DNA from: Sphingomonas soli NBRC 100801
GTDB lineage: Bacteria; Pseudomonadota; Alphaproteobacteria; Sphingomonadales; Sphingomonadaceae
Direction: 5' to 3'
NCBI RefSeq assembly: GCF_001591025.1
Contig: NZ_BCTZ01000013.1
Coordinates: 1 to 64,000 of the forward strand
Length of the DNA stretch: 64,000 nucleotides
This document shows positions 19,665 through 27,563 of this stretch, one piece after another. Under the pieces are notes generated by a model. It saw only the letters and a program-made list of their open reading frames with translations, searched no databases and was not told the origin of the DNA. The first letter of the stretch is position 1, and each line of letters begins with the position of its first letter. Both the position numbers and the translations under genes were made by a program.

Positions 19665-20261
19665 TCAGCTGCAGTAGAGGGAAGAACCGACGCTGTTCAC
19701 GGTCAGCGTCCCGTTCGACTGAGCGCCCAGGCTGTCCTCGACGACGTACGAGAACACCGTAGTGCTATGCACCGAGTCCGCCGTGACGGACGCGGAGGTG
19801 CTCGATGCGACCGACGCAGTGGCATCGCCGCCCGAGCTATAGGCGATGCTGACGAGCACCAGCGGTGTGTTGCCCTCCGGATCGCTGTCATTTGCGAGCA
19901 GGTTGACCGTGCCGCTGGTACCGCAGACCAGCGAGATGCTGTCCGCCACCGCCGTCGGCGGCGAATTGGTCGGCGTGGGAGTGGGAGTTGGCGTTGGTGA
20001 CGGCGTCGGCGTTGGACAGGCCGGGATCGCCGATGTCGCCGCGTCCTGGCGGATGCGGTTGCCGGCCGCATCGAAGCAGGTGCCGGTCAGCCGCCCGCTA
20101 TTGGGGCCGCCGGCAATGGTGCTCCCCGTCAGCCGGCCGAGCGCGTCAAAGGTATAGGTCGCGGTTTCGTTGCCGATGATGCTAGTAGGGGATGAGTGTG
20201 CGGCAGCGGCGAGGGCTAACGCCGTCATCCCCGCCGCGAACCCGATTTCGGTCTTTCGCAT
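19665..20261 (-). CDS. Exported protein with YD motif, Thr-Pro linker and Ig-like domain
   Basis: A 198-residue protein with signal peptide (residues 1 to about 22). It has a short YD-like stretch (TYTFDALGRLTG, about 35-46, and CFDAAGNRI, about 62-70), a Pro-Thr repeat linker (about 83-98), and a C-terminal cadherin/BIG-like region (PPTAVADSISL, LLANDSDPEG, SYVVEDSLGAQSNGTLTV). It is the first gene of the RHS operon, with GAGGAGG before its ATG, and ends 17 bp before the shell gene. Role unknown; the layout suggests a cell-surface attachment or stalk piece for the RHS assembly. It could also be a remnant of a larger YD protein. Confidence 0.75.
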   Translation of the reverse strand: MRKTEIGFAAGMTALALAAAAHSSPTSIIGNETATYTFDALGRLTGSTIAGGPNSGRLTGTCFDAAGNRIRQDAATSAIPACPTPTPSPTPTPTPTPTNSPPTAVADSISLVCGTSGTVNLLANDSDPEGNTPLVLVSIAYSSGGDATASVASSTSASVTADSVHSTTVFSYVVEDSLGAQSNGTLTVNSVGSSLYCS

Positions 20262-20567
20262 AATGCCTCCTCGAATGCCTCGAACCGAGTCGGCGCGAGG
20301 AACATTCTAGGAACATTTGAAATCCTACATTGCAAGCACGATGCTCGGCGGGCCCGTACCGCCACTGTTTGGACAGTGCCTCGCGCGCGATTGCATCGCC
20401 GCCTGATCCGGTGACGCGGCGGCGCTCCGCCACCGGCGGCCCCTCTCGGCAAGCTTCGTGTTGCCGATCTCAACGCGGCTGCTTGCGCCAATCGCCTCGC
20501 GACGCTCGTGCGCGATGCTCGGCATGAGACCGCTGCTTGGACGATGGATTTGCAGATTTTCGTGGTT
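20262..20567. other. Non-coding gap upstream of the RHS operon
   Basis: No convincing gene. It should hold the RHS operon promoter near 20,262-20,340. Two loosely similar blocks (CGATGCTCGGC...CCGC...TTGGAC) occur near 20,339 and 20,514; their meaning is unclear. Confidence 0.4.
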
Positions 20568-20612
20568 GTGCCGCTTACAGGGCTCGAACCGGAGACCCCC
20601 GCATTACGAAGG
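20568..20612 (-). repeat. Degenerate copy of the tRNA-Thr 3' half (putative attachment-site remnant)
   Basis: These 45 bases match the 3' half of the intact tRNA-Thr at 27304-27379 in the same orientation: GTGCCGCTTACAGG, CTCGAACC and GACCCCCGCATTACGAA are identical, with about five substitutions between them. The 5' half is absent, so it is not a tRNA gene. A same-orientation 3'-end copy about 6.7 kb beyond the 3' end of the tRNA is the expected footprint of integration at a tRNA. Confidence 0.75.
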
Positions 20613-20779
20613 CCTGCAAAGGCAGGCGAGGAAACATATATAAATCAACGTCGTAACCCGGCTCTCGTGTGTGCGAGTCACGATCACCCACGCGATTACC
20701 AAACTCGTGCGAGTTCGCCGGTCGACGCCTTCATACCAAAAGCACTTTGGCCCGATCAGAGTCGGAAAAGTGACCTGCG

Positions 20780-23700
20780 CTATACCTGCCGTCGGGTGAA
20801 CCGAGCATAGATCGCAGGCAGCACAAACAAGGTGAGCAAGGTCGCCGAGACCAGCCCGCCGATCACCACGGTGGCCAGCGGCTTTTGGACTTCGGCACCG
20901 GCCCCATGCCCCAGCGCCATCGGCAGGAAGCCAAGGCTCGCCACCAGCGCCGTCATCGCCACCGGGCGCAACCGCGCAAGCGCACCCTCGCGTGCGGCTT
21001 TCGCCGGGTCTTGCCCCTCCTCGACCAGCTTCTGGATCGAGGTCAACATCACCAACCCGTTGAGCACCGCAATGCCCGACAGAGCGATGAACCCCACTGC
21101 TGCCGAGATCGAGAATGGCATGCCGCGCAGCAGCAGCGCGAGCGCACCACCGACCAGCGCCAGCGGCACGCCGGTGAACACGATCGCGGCGTCACGGACG
21201 CTGCGTAGCGCGCCGTAGAGCAGCAGAAGGATCAGTACGAAGCAGGCTGGCACGACCAGCATCAGCCGGTCTCGGGCGGAAGCAAGGTTTTCGAACTGAC
21301 CACCCCAGGTGAGCCAGGTGCCGGCCGGCAGCGTCACCTGCTTGGCGATCGCCGCCTGCGCCTCCGCGACAACACTTGCGACGTCGCGGCCACGGACATT
21401 GGCCTGCACCACGACCCGGCGCTTGCCATTCTCTCGACTGATCTGGTTGGGACCATCGACGATACGGATATCGGCGACGCTGGCGAGCGGCACGAAGCTG
21501 CCCGTCGCGGTCGGCACCGGCGTCTGGCCGAGCGCGTCGAGATCGGCGCGGCGCGCATCGTCGAGGCGGATCATCACCGGGAAGCTGCGGTCACCCTCAT
21601 AGATGCGCCCCGCCTGCCGCCCGCCGACCGCGGCAGAGACGGTATCGGCCACATCCTGGGCGGTGACGCCGACCCGGCTGGCCTTGTCCTGGTTATAGGC
21701 GATGTCGAGCATCGGCAGACCCTCTGTCTGCTCGACCTTGACGTCTTCGGCTCCGGCCACGCGGCGCAGCACGCCCGCGATACGGTTGGCGGTGGCGTTC
21801 ATCTCGGCGAAGTCCTCGCCGAACACTTTTACCGCTACGTCGGAGCGGACACCAGCGATCAGTTCGTTGAAGCGCATCTGGATCGGCTGAGTGACTTCAT
21901 AGGCGTGGCCCGGAACCTGGGCGAGCCGCGCCTCGATCCGCTCGACTACCGTAGCCTTGTCCTCCGACGGGTTGGGCCACTCCTTGCGGTCTTTGAGCAT
22001 GATGAAGGTATCGGTGGCATTGGGCGGCATCGGGTCGGCTGCGACGTCCGCAGTGCCGGTGCGCGAGAACACCGTGCGAATCTCGGGCATGCCGTGCAGC
22101 GCCCGTTCAATCTGCGCCTGCATCTTTTGGCTCTGCTCGACCGAAGTGCCGGGCACGCGGAAGGCTGAGACTAGCACGTCGCCCTCATCGAGCTGCGGCA
22201 GAAACTCCTGCCCGAGCGTCGAGAAGGCCACACCGCCGAGCGCGACTGCGCCGAGCGCAATGCCGATCATCGTTTTCGGCTTAGCCAGCGCGCGATCGAG
22301 ACCGGGCTCGTAGCGCCGCCGCAGCCAGTCGATAATGCGGTTCTCCTTTTCCTCAACCGGCTTGGACAACCAAATCGCAATCGCCGCCGGCACAAAGGTC
22401 AGCGACAGCACGAAGGCGAAGGCCAGCGCGATGATTACGGTGAGTGCCATCGGCTCGAAGGTGCGGCCTTCGACGCCGGTCAGCGTGAGCAGCGGCAGAT
22501 AGACGAGCATGACGATCGCCTGGCCGTAGACCGAGGGCCGGATCATCTCGCGCGCGGCACCGGCGACGGTTTCCAGCCGCTCGGCGAGGCTAAGCGGACG
22601 CCCCTGTTCGTGCTGGCGCTCGGCGATGCGGCGCAGCGCATTCTCTACGACGATCACCGCGCCATCGACGATCAGCCCGAAGTCGAGCGCGCCCAGGCTC
22701 ATCAAATTCGCCGACACGCCGATGCGCAGCATTCCAAAGCCGGTAAGCAGCATGGTGATGGGGATCACCAGCGCCGCGATCAGCGCCGCCCGGAAATTGC
22801 CGAGTAGCACGAACAGCACCGCAATGACCAGCAGCGCGCCTTCGGTGAGGTTCCGCGCGACAGTGGCGATCGTCGCATCGACCAGCCGGGTGCGGTCGAG
22901 CACCGGCTCGATGACCACGTCTCGCGGCAATGAGGGAGCGATGGCCTTGAGCTTGGCATCGACACCCGACGAGACGGTGCGGCTGTTCTCGCCGATCCGC
23001 ATGATCGCGGTGCCGGTGATAACCTCGCGACCATTCTCCGAGCCTGCGCCCATGCGGACGCCCTGGCCGAGTTTCACCTCCGCGACCTGGCCAAGCGTGA
23101 TCGGCACGCCGTCTCGCGAGGCGATCACGCGGTCGCGAAGCTGCGCAAGGCTGAGGATGCGGGCGTCGGCGCGGACCGCCAGCCCTTCGCCATTGCGGTT
23201 GATCGTGCCCCCGCCGGTGGCGACATTGTTGCGTTCGAGCGCGGTGGCGAGGTCGCTCAGACTGATACGCAGCGAAGCGAGCTTCTGCGTATCGGGCGCG
23301 ACCAGATATTCCTTCTCATAGCCACCAAGCGAGTCGATGCCGGCAACGCCGTCCACCGCCTTGATCTGCGGTGCGACGATCCAGTCCTGGACGGTGTGGA
23401 GATAGGTCGCCTTGTCCGCCTCGCTCGCCAGCCGGTCGCCTTCGCGCGTGATGTAGCTGCCATCGGGCTGGAGCCCGGGTTCGCCGGGACGATGCTGCTC
23501 ATGCGCGCGTTCGGCATAGCGCAGCGTCCAGATATAGACCTCGCCGAGCCCGGTCGCGATCGGCCCCATCTCGGGCGTGACGCCGTCCGGCAGGTTCTCC
23601 TGTGCTGCCGTCAGCCGCTCCTGCACCTGCTGACGCGCGAAATAGATGTCGGTGGAGTCGCTGAACACCGCCGTGATCTGCGCAAAACCGTTGCGGCTGA

Positions 23701-23953
23701 GCGAACGCGTGTTCTCCAGCCCCTTGATCCCGGCAAGCGCGGTCTCGATCGGGAAGGCAACCTGCTTCTCGATCAGCTCGGGCGAGAGCGCCGGGGCAAG
23801 CACATTCACTTGCACCTGATTGTTGGTGATGTCGGGCACTGCATCGATCGGCAGGCGCGACAGGCTGATGCCGCCGATCACGGCGGCGATGGCGGTAAGC
23901 AGCAGAACGAGCCAGCGCCGCTCGACCGCCCAGGTTACGATCCGGTCGATCAT
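20780..23953 (-). CDS. czcA: Heavy-metal RND efflux pump, CzcA family
   Basis: A 1057-residue inner-membrane HME-RND transporter. The N terminus (MIDRIVTWAVERRWLVLLL) has the first helix. Helix 4 carries DFGLIVDGAVIVVEN (about residue 405 on), the motif of the zinc/cobalt/cadmium/nickel branch; the Cu/Ag branch lacks the first Asp. It exports periplasmic or cytoplasmic divalent metals by proton antiport within a tripartite complex. It starts just after the czcB stop (TGAGTCATG). The length is normal. The exact metal cannot be fixed from sequence. It is the last gene of the efflux operon inside the tRNA-Thr-bounded segment; no outer-membrane czcC is present in the cluster. Confidence 0.93.
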   Translation of the reverse strand: MIDRIVTWAVERRWLVLLLTAIAAVIGGISLSRLPIDAVPDITNNQVQVNVLAPALSPELIEKQVAFPIETALAGIKGLENTRSLSRNGFAQITAVFSDSTDIYFARQQVQERLTAAQENLPDGVTPEMGPIATGLGEVYIWTLRYAERAHEQHRPGEPGLQPDGSYITREGDRLASEADKATYLHTVQDWIVAPQIKAVDGVAGIDSLGGYEKEYLVAPDTQKLASLRISLSDLATALERNNVATGGGTINRNGEGLAVRADARILSLAQLRDRVIASRDGVPITLGQVAEVKLGQGVRMGAGSENGREVITGTAIMRIGENSRTVSSGVDAKLKAIAPSLPRDVVIEPVLDRTRLVDATIATVARNLTEGALLVIAVLFVLLGNFRAALIAALVIPITMLLTGFGMLRIGVSANLMSLGALDFGLIVDGAVIVVENALRRIAERQHEQGRPLSLAERLETVAGAAREMIRPSVYGQAIVMLVYLPLLTLTGVEGRTFEPMALTVIIALAFAFVLSLTFVPAAIAIWLSKPVEEKENRIIDWLRRRYEPGLDRALAKPKTMIGIALGAVALGGVAFSTLGQEFLPQLDEGDVLVSAFRVPGTSVEQSQKMQAQIERALHGMPEIRTVFSRTGTADVAADPMPPNATDTFIMLKDRKEWPNPSEDKATVVERIEARLAQVPGHAYEVTQPIQMRFNELIAGVRSDVAVKVFGEDFAEMNATANRIAGVLRRVAGAEDVKVEQTEGLPMLDIAYNQDKASRVGVTAQDVADTVSAAVGGRQAGRIYEGDRSFPVMIRLDDARRADLDALGQTPVPTATGSFVPLASVADIRIVDGPNQISRENGKRRVVVQANVRGRDVASVVAEAQAAIAKQVTLPAGTWLTWGGQFENLASARDRLMLVVPACFVLILLLLYGALRSVRDAAIVFTGVPLALVGGALALLLRGMPFSISAAVGFIALSGIAVLNGLVMLTSIQKLVEEGQDPAKAAREGALARLRPVAMTALVASLGFLPMALGHGAGAEVQKPLATVVIGGLVSATLLTLFVLPAIYARFTRRQV

Positions 23954-23956
23954 GAC

Positions 23957-25096
23957 TCAGTCCTCGTGCCCGGCTTCGGCGGCGCCGAGCGCCGATTTGA
24001 GCGTGAAGCTATTCTGGGCGGCGATCCGCTCGCGGCCCGTCAGGCCCTGCGTGACGACGATCATCGCGCCGTCCTGGCGGCCCAGCGTTACCGGTACGGC
24101 TCGGAAGCCATCCGCCGTTCGGACGAACACAGCGCTGCGGCCTTCGACGGTCTGGACTGCCGTGGACGGCACACGGATCGCGCCATCCCCGTCGCCGGGA
24201 AGCTCGACCGAGGCGATGACAGTCTCGCCTGCACGCCATTGGCCCGCGCGGTTGTCGAGCAGGGCGATCACCGGCACCAGCCGAGTCTTCTCGTCGAGAG
24301 CCGGCGACACGAAGCTGATGCGTGCCTGAGCAACACGGGTTCCCGCCGTGATCCGAACCGCCGCATCCGACCGCACGCGCGCTGCATCTGCCGGCGACAG
24401 GGACAGGGTCACGTTGAGACGATCAAGCTGGGCGATGCGAAACATCTCGGTGTCCGGTGCATCGGCGGCGAAGTTCTGACCCAGCACAGCGGTACGGGCG
24501 ACGACCTGGCCCGAGATAGGTGCGGCGATGACAATGCGGTTGAACCGCCCGCCCCGCCCGCCGCTTGCCGCCAGCTGCTCGCGCGCCAGCCGCAGGGCAA
24601 CCGTCGCCTGCTTGTATGCAGCGCGCGATATCTCGACTTCGCGTAGCGGACGAAAGCCCTTGGCAAACAGCGCCTCGTCCCGCGCAAGTGTAGTGCGTGC
24701 GAGCTCGGCGGCAGCGCCTGCGCGTTGCACCTCGGCTTGCAATCCGGCCGCCTCGCGGCTTTCCAGCACCGCCATCGGCTCACCGGCGCGGACGCTGTCG
24801 CCGATATTGTGGCGCAACTCGACGATGCGGCCCGGCACCGTGGCAGCGACGATGCGGGTTGCCTGCGGATCGCTCTCCAGGAGCGCGGGCGCCTCGATCG
24901 CGCCGCCGCTGCCGCCGATCGCCGGACTGACGATCTCGATGCCGGAGGACGCGATTTGCTGCGGTGAAAGCGTGACAAGGCCCTCGCCATGCGCTTCCTC
25001 GGCAGGCTCGGCCTTGTTTTCGGGAGGTTGTTTGCTGCCGCCACAGGCGGCAAGCAGCAGGGCAAGCGGCAGCGCCGCATGGGTGAGTTTCATCAT
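23957..25096 (-). CDS. czcB: RND periplasmic adaptor lipoprotein, CzcB family
   Basis: A 379-residue membrane-fusion protein. A lipobox (LLAAC, Cys18) anchors it to the membrane. A low-complexity acidic stretch with EEAHGEG follows, then the barrel-sandwich (VPGRIVELRHNIGDSVRAGEPM), a helical hairpin (about 120-170), and the return strand (IAAPISGQVVARTAVLGQNF). It links the CzcA pump to an outer-membrane channel and may pass metal to it. The start has two adjacent ATGs; the first is used here. It lies 56 bp after the His-rich gene. Confidence 0.9.
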   Translation of the reverse strand: MMKLTHAALPLALLLAACGGSKQPPENKAEPAEEAHGEGLVTLSPQQIASSGIEIVSPAIGGSGGAIEAPALLESDPQATRIVAATVPGRIVELRHNIGDSVRAGEPMAVLESREAAGLQAEVQRAGAAAELARTTLARDEALFAKGFRPLREVEISRAAYKQATVALRLAREQLAASGGRGGRFNRIVIAAPISGQVVARTAVLGQNFAADAPDTEMFRIAQLDRLNVTLSLSPADAARVRSDAAVRITAGTRVAQARISFVSPALDEKTRLVPVIALLDNRAGQWRAGETVIASVELPGDGDGAIRVPSTAVQTVEGRSAVFVRTADGFRAVPVTLGRQDGAMIVVTQGLTGRERIAAQNSFTLKSALGAAEAGHED

Positions 25097-25152
25097 ATCC
25101 GATCCTTGGCCGGCGCATGGCCGGCATTTGCGTGCTTAGGTGAGGCCGCGCA

Positions 25153-25518
25153 TCAGACCCTGGGCGGGCGCAAAGCAGGATCGATCAGCAAGGATGGCAG
25201 CTGCGAGCTGTGCAACACGATGCGCCGCCCGAAAAGCTGTAGCGGCGGCACCGGCGTCACGCCGCTCGCCTGTACCGCAAAAGCATGACCGTGGCAGACT
25301 CCGTGATGATGGGGCATGCCTTGATCCGCATCGGCAGGCGTTGAATCCTGATCACCATCAACATGCGCGTCGCCGCTGCAACTGATCTCTGTTGTCCCGA
25401 GCGCCTCGCGGGCGTGCACCGTCGCAGTCGCCGTCAGCGAGACGGCAAGCATGGCAATCAAAAGGAGCCAGAAGCGGCGCATGGCTATCTGCATATCGCG
25501 TTCAATCTTCGCTGTCAT
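25153..25518 (-). CDS. Small His-rich exported protein, probable metal binder
   Basis: A 121-residue protein with an N-terminal hydrophobic segment (MRRFWLLLIAMLAVSLTATATVHA) typical of export. It then has an acidic and His-rich centre (CSGDAHVDGDQDS, MPHHHGVCHGHAF) and a C-terminal LRPPRV. The start ATG overlaps the stop of the CDF gene (ATGA), with GGAGGTG upstream, so translation is coupled. Small His-rich periplasmic proteins are common in czc/cus clusters and are thought to buffer metal. I do not recognise a named family. An internal ATG 12 codons on would give a tidier signal peptide. Confidence 0.7.
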   Translation of the reverse strand: MTAKIERDMQIAMRRFWLLLIAMLAVSLTATATVHAREALGTTEISCSGDAHVDGDQDSTPADADQGMPHHHGVCHGHAFAVQASGVTPVPPLQLFGRRIVLHSSQLPSLLIDPALRPPRV

Positions 25519-26093
25519 CGCAACACCTCCGGCGGCACCGGTCGTGCTTCGCGCCAGGCGGGAATGGCAGAGGCCAGCACCCGCCATGCCGAACGGAAGA
25601 GGATCAGCGCAATCAGCGCGCCCACCGCGATGTCGGGCCAGCCGGCGCCGGTCATCGGCACCAGCCCCGCCGCGACGAGTACACCGAGATTGGAGGCGAC
25701 ATCGTTGCGCGAGCATTCGAAGGTGCTGCTCATGTTCACATTGGCGTGACGGAACCGCCACAGCATCGCGAGGCAAGCTAGGTTAGCGACCAGCGCCGCG
25801 CCGCCGAACGCCAGCATCAACCCACTGGAGGGCTCAACGCCGTTCGCCAGCTTGTCGGCGATCTCGACCACGACTGCGACCGCCAGCAGCAGGATCAGCC
25901 CACCCTTGGCCAGCGCGGTGCCAGCCTCCCAACGCGGCCCGCGATGCAGGGCATAAAGGCTCAGCGCATAGACCAGCCCGTCGCCGAGCATATCCACCGA
26001 ATCCGCCATCAGCGCCGACGAACGTGCGACAAGTCCGCCGCCGAACTCGGCGGCGAACATCGTTAGATTGATCAGCATCACCGCGATCAGCAC
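25515..26093 (-). CDS. Short cation diffusion facilitator-like metal transporter
   Basis: A 192-residue membrane protein with about six helices. It matches the CDF membrane domain: LINLTMFAAEFGGGLVARSSALMADSVDMLGDGLVYALSLYAL holds the helix-2 Asp metal ligand region, and CSRNDVASNLGVLVAAG the helix-5 Asn/Asp pair. It lacks the cytoplasmic C-terminal domain of CzcD, as do the short forms found beside czc genes. The start given is GTG at 26093 with a poor ribosome site. The same frame reads upstream through RRELGRKAGQRRVL, which looks like a real CDF N terminus but has no start codon and overlaps the previous gene, so the true start is uncertain. Confidence 0.75.
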   Translation of the reverse strand: MLIAVMLINLTMFAAEFGGGLVARSSALMADSVDMLGDGLVYALSLYALHRGPRWEAGTALAKGGLILLLAVAVVVEIADKLANGVEPSSGLMLAFGGAALVANLACLAMLWRFRHANVNMSSTFECSRNDVASNLGVLVAAGLVPMTGAGWPDIAVGALIALILFRSAWRVLASAIPAWREARPVPPEVLR

Positions 26094-26116
26094 GCGGCGC
26101 TGCCCGGCCTTGCGAC

Positions 26117-26851
26117 CTAGCTCGCGCCGGTACGCTCGACATTGGCTTCGATCAGCGCAGCGGCGCGGGCGTGGGTGTCGGGATGGGCTTTGGCGATTTC
26201 GCAGATCGCCGACAGGATATGGCCGAGGCTGTTGTCATCGGCGCTCGCAGCATTGGCGGTGAGGGCGTCGACGGCGCGGGTGCGCCGTACGGCGTCGGTG
26301 AGGTCCAATGTGCCGATCGCCTTGGCTGCGGCCGAGCGCGCCGGCCCGGCATTGCCGCCGACATAAAGGGCTGCGCGGTCGAGCGCCGCATCGGGTTCGG
26401 TTTTCGCCAGCGCCTGCAACGCCAGGAAAACATAGGCGGCATCGTCGCCATCCTCGGGGCTGATCGCCTCGAGCGTATCGCGTGCCCGGCTGCCCTGTTC
26501 GGCCCAGGTCCGATAGGCGCCATTGGGCATGCCCGAGGCCAGATCCTCGCCGGCGCGTGTTGAGAGCGCTTTGACGGCTGCGAGCGTGTGCGGGACGCTG
26601 GCGTCCAGCGCCGGGATCAACTCGGTATAAACGTGCATCACCGTAAAGAAATCATGCTGGTTGATGGGGGAAGTCTGGATCATGCGTGCGGGTTCGAGCA
26701 CGTCGATCGTACCGTCATTGTGAAGTTGGGTCAGCGTCGCGCGAAACGCCTTGCCGAGTTCGTCGGTATGGTGCCGGCGCAGCCGCTCGACGAACAACTC
26801 GGGCAGCGTGCCCGCTGCCGCTGCTGCGATGATGTCATCCCGGTCGCTCAA
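26117..26851 (-). CDS. Hypothetical protein, alpha-helical, possibly truncated
   Basis: A 244-residue soluble protein without signal peptide. The N-terminal part (LPELFVERLRRHHTDELGKAF, TLTQLHNDG, INQHDFFTVMHVYTELIPAL) looks like a folded domain. The second half has repeated Ala-rich helices resembling HEAT/TPR-like repeats. I do not recognise a family. The start is TTG at 26851 with GGGGGA 5 bases upstream. The stop falls just where the CDF N-terminal reading begins, so this could be the front part of a longer gene fused to the efflux operon. It lies inside the tRNA-Thr-bounded segment. Confidence 0.6.
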   Translation of the reverse strand: MSDRDDIIAAAAAGTLPELFVERLRRHHTDELGKAFRATLTQLHNDGTIDVLEPARMIQTSPINQHDFFTVMHVYTELIPALDASVPHTLAAVKALSTRAGEDLASGMPNGAYRTWAEQGSRARDTLEAISPEDGDDAAYVFLALQALAKTEPDAALDRAALYVGGNAGPARSAAAKAIGTLDLTDAVRRTRAVDALTANAASADDNSLGHILSAICEIAKAHPDTHARAAALIEANVERTGAS

Positions 26852-26855
26852 TCAT

Positions 26856-27303
26856 CCCCCATTGGCGGCCGCGTGGGTTACGCCGCGGTTCCCATATAGT
26901 CGATACTTGGCGGGAGTTCATCCGTTCGGCGTGCCAGAATGCACCCGCTCTGGACCGTTCGGCACGGAGATATCGCGATTGCGCGCATGATGCGCGCTAA
27001 ACGATGCCGTCGACGAAGATACCGCAAATGTCTATGTTTCATTGCGGCTACGACGCCACATGAAAGCGCTTCCGCTTTCGTTGCCAGTTGACCGAAAGCG
27101 GACAGGCAGCAACCGGCCCAATAGCGGCTGCCTGAGCTAATTCAGTCGGACGATCTGTGGTACCTTTCTCATGTGCGTGGAGCGTAGGTCGCGCCCAGTT
27201 CCCCACCCAAAGCACCCCACGCAAGACCCAAACGCCGCACCTATCCTAAAGCCCTTCCTCAAGGCGCCGCCCGCTTGTCCTTGTTTCTACGCCATAAAGT
27301 AGG
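26856..27303. other. 448-bp gap next to tRNA-Thr
   Basis: No convincing coding region on either strand. It holds the inverted GAAAGC-type repeats at 27062-27102 and should contain the promoter for the hypothetical gene reading left. Confidence 0.5.
27062..27102. repeat. Nested inverted repeats built on CGAAAGC
   Basis: TCCGCTTTCG (27071-27080) and CGAAAGCGGA (27093-27102) form a perfect 10-bp inverted repeat with a 12-base loop. A further GAAAGC at 27062-27067 can pair with the same GCTTTC. There is no T-run. It may be a dispersed intergenic repeat or a recombination-related site beside the tRNA. Confidence 0.55.
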
Positions 27304-27379
27304 TGGTGCCGCTTACAGGACTCGAACCTGTGACCCCCGCATTACGAATGCGATGCTCTACCAGCTGAGCTAAAGCGGC
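27304..27379 (-). tRNA. trnT: tRNA-Thr (anticodon CGT)
   Basis: A complete cloverleaf: acceptor GCCGCTT/AAGCGGC, D-arm GCTCAGCTGGTAGAGC, anticodon stem TCGCA/TGCGG around loop TTCGTAA (anticodon CGT, decoding ACG), T-arm ACAGG-TTCGAGT-CCTGT, and encoded ACCA at the 3' end. Its 3' half is duplicated at 20568-20612, marking it as a likely integration site. Confidence 0.96.
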
Positions 27380-27563
27380 CTGGTGCAAGGGTGTGTGCCC
27401 TCGAAGAGCGGCGCGCTTACCAGCACAATTCGGGGCTGACAAGCGCCAGCAAGGGCATTGCGATACGATCCCTTCCGGTCGCGGCGGCTTTACGCGGCGT
27501 TTACCACATGGCGTGCACAAGGATGCAATTGGACAAACGGGCAGTGTTCGCCCGGAGTGGAGC

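Noticed and set aside
19965-20010. CRISPR-like or tandem repeat array
   Set aside because: The repeated bases encode a Pro-Thr linker in the exported protein; there are no spacers.
15180-20261. Type VI secretion effector locus
   Set aside because: No vgrG, PAAR, hcp or tss genes; all three large proteins have Sec-type signal peptides.
20225-20550. Small overlapping frames in the gap upstream of the RHS operon
   Set aside because: Arg/Ala-rich, no ribosome site, no family pattern.
20568-20612. A second tRNA gene
   Set aside because: Only the T-arm and acceptor 3' side are present, with mismatches in the T stem; it cannot fold as a tRNA.
20568-27303. Integrase or transposase inside the tRNA-Thr-bounded segment
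   Set aside because: All frames were considered and none shows tyrosine recombinase or DDE motifs.
27393-27563. N-terminal extension of the PAS protein
   Set aside because: The extended sequence is Arg/Gln-rich without domain features and overlaps the tRNA-Thr upstream region; 27564 has the ribosome site.
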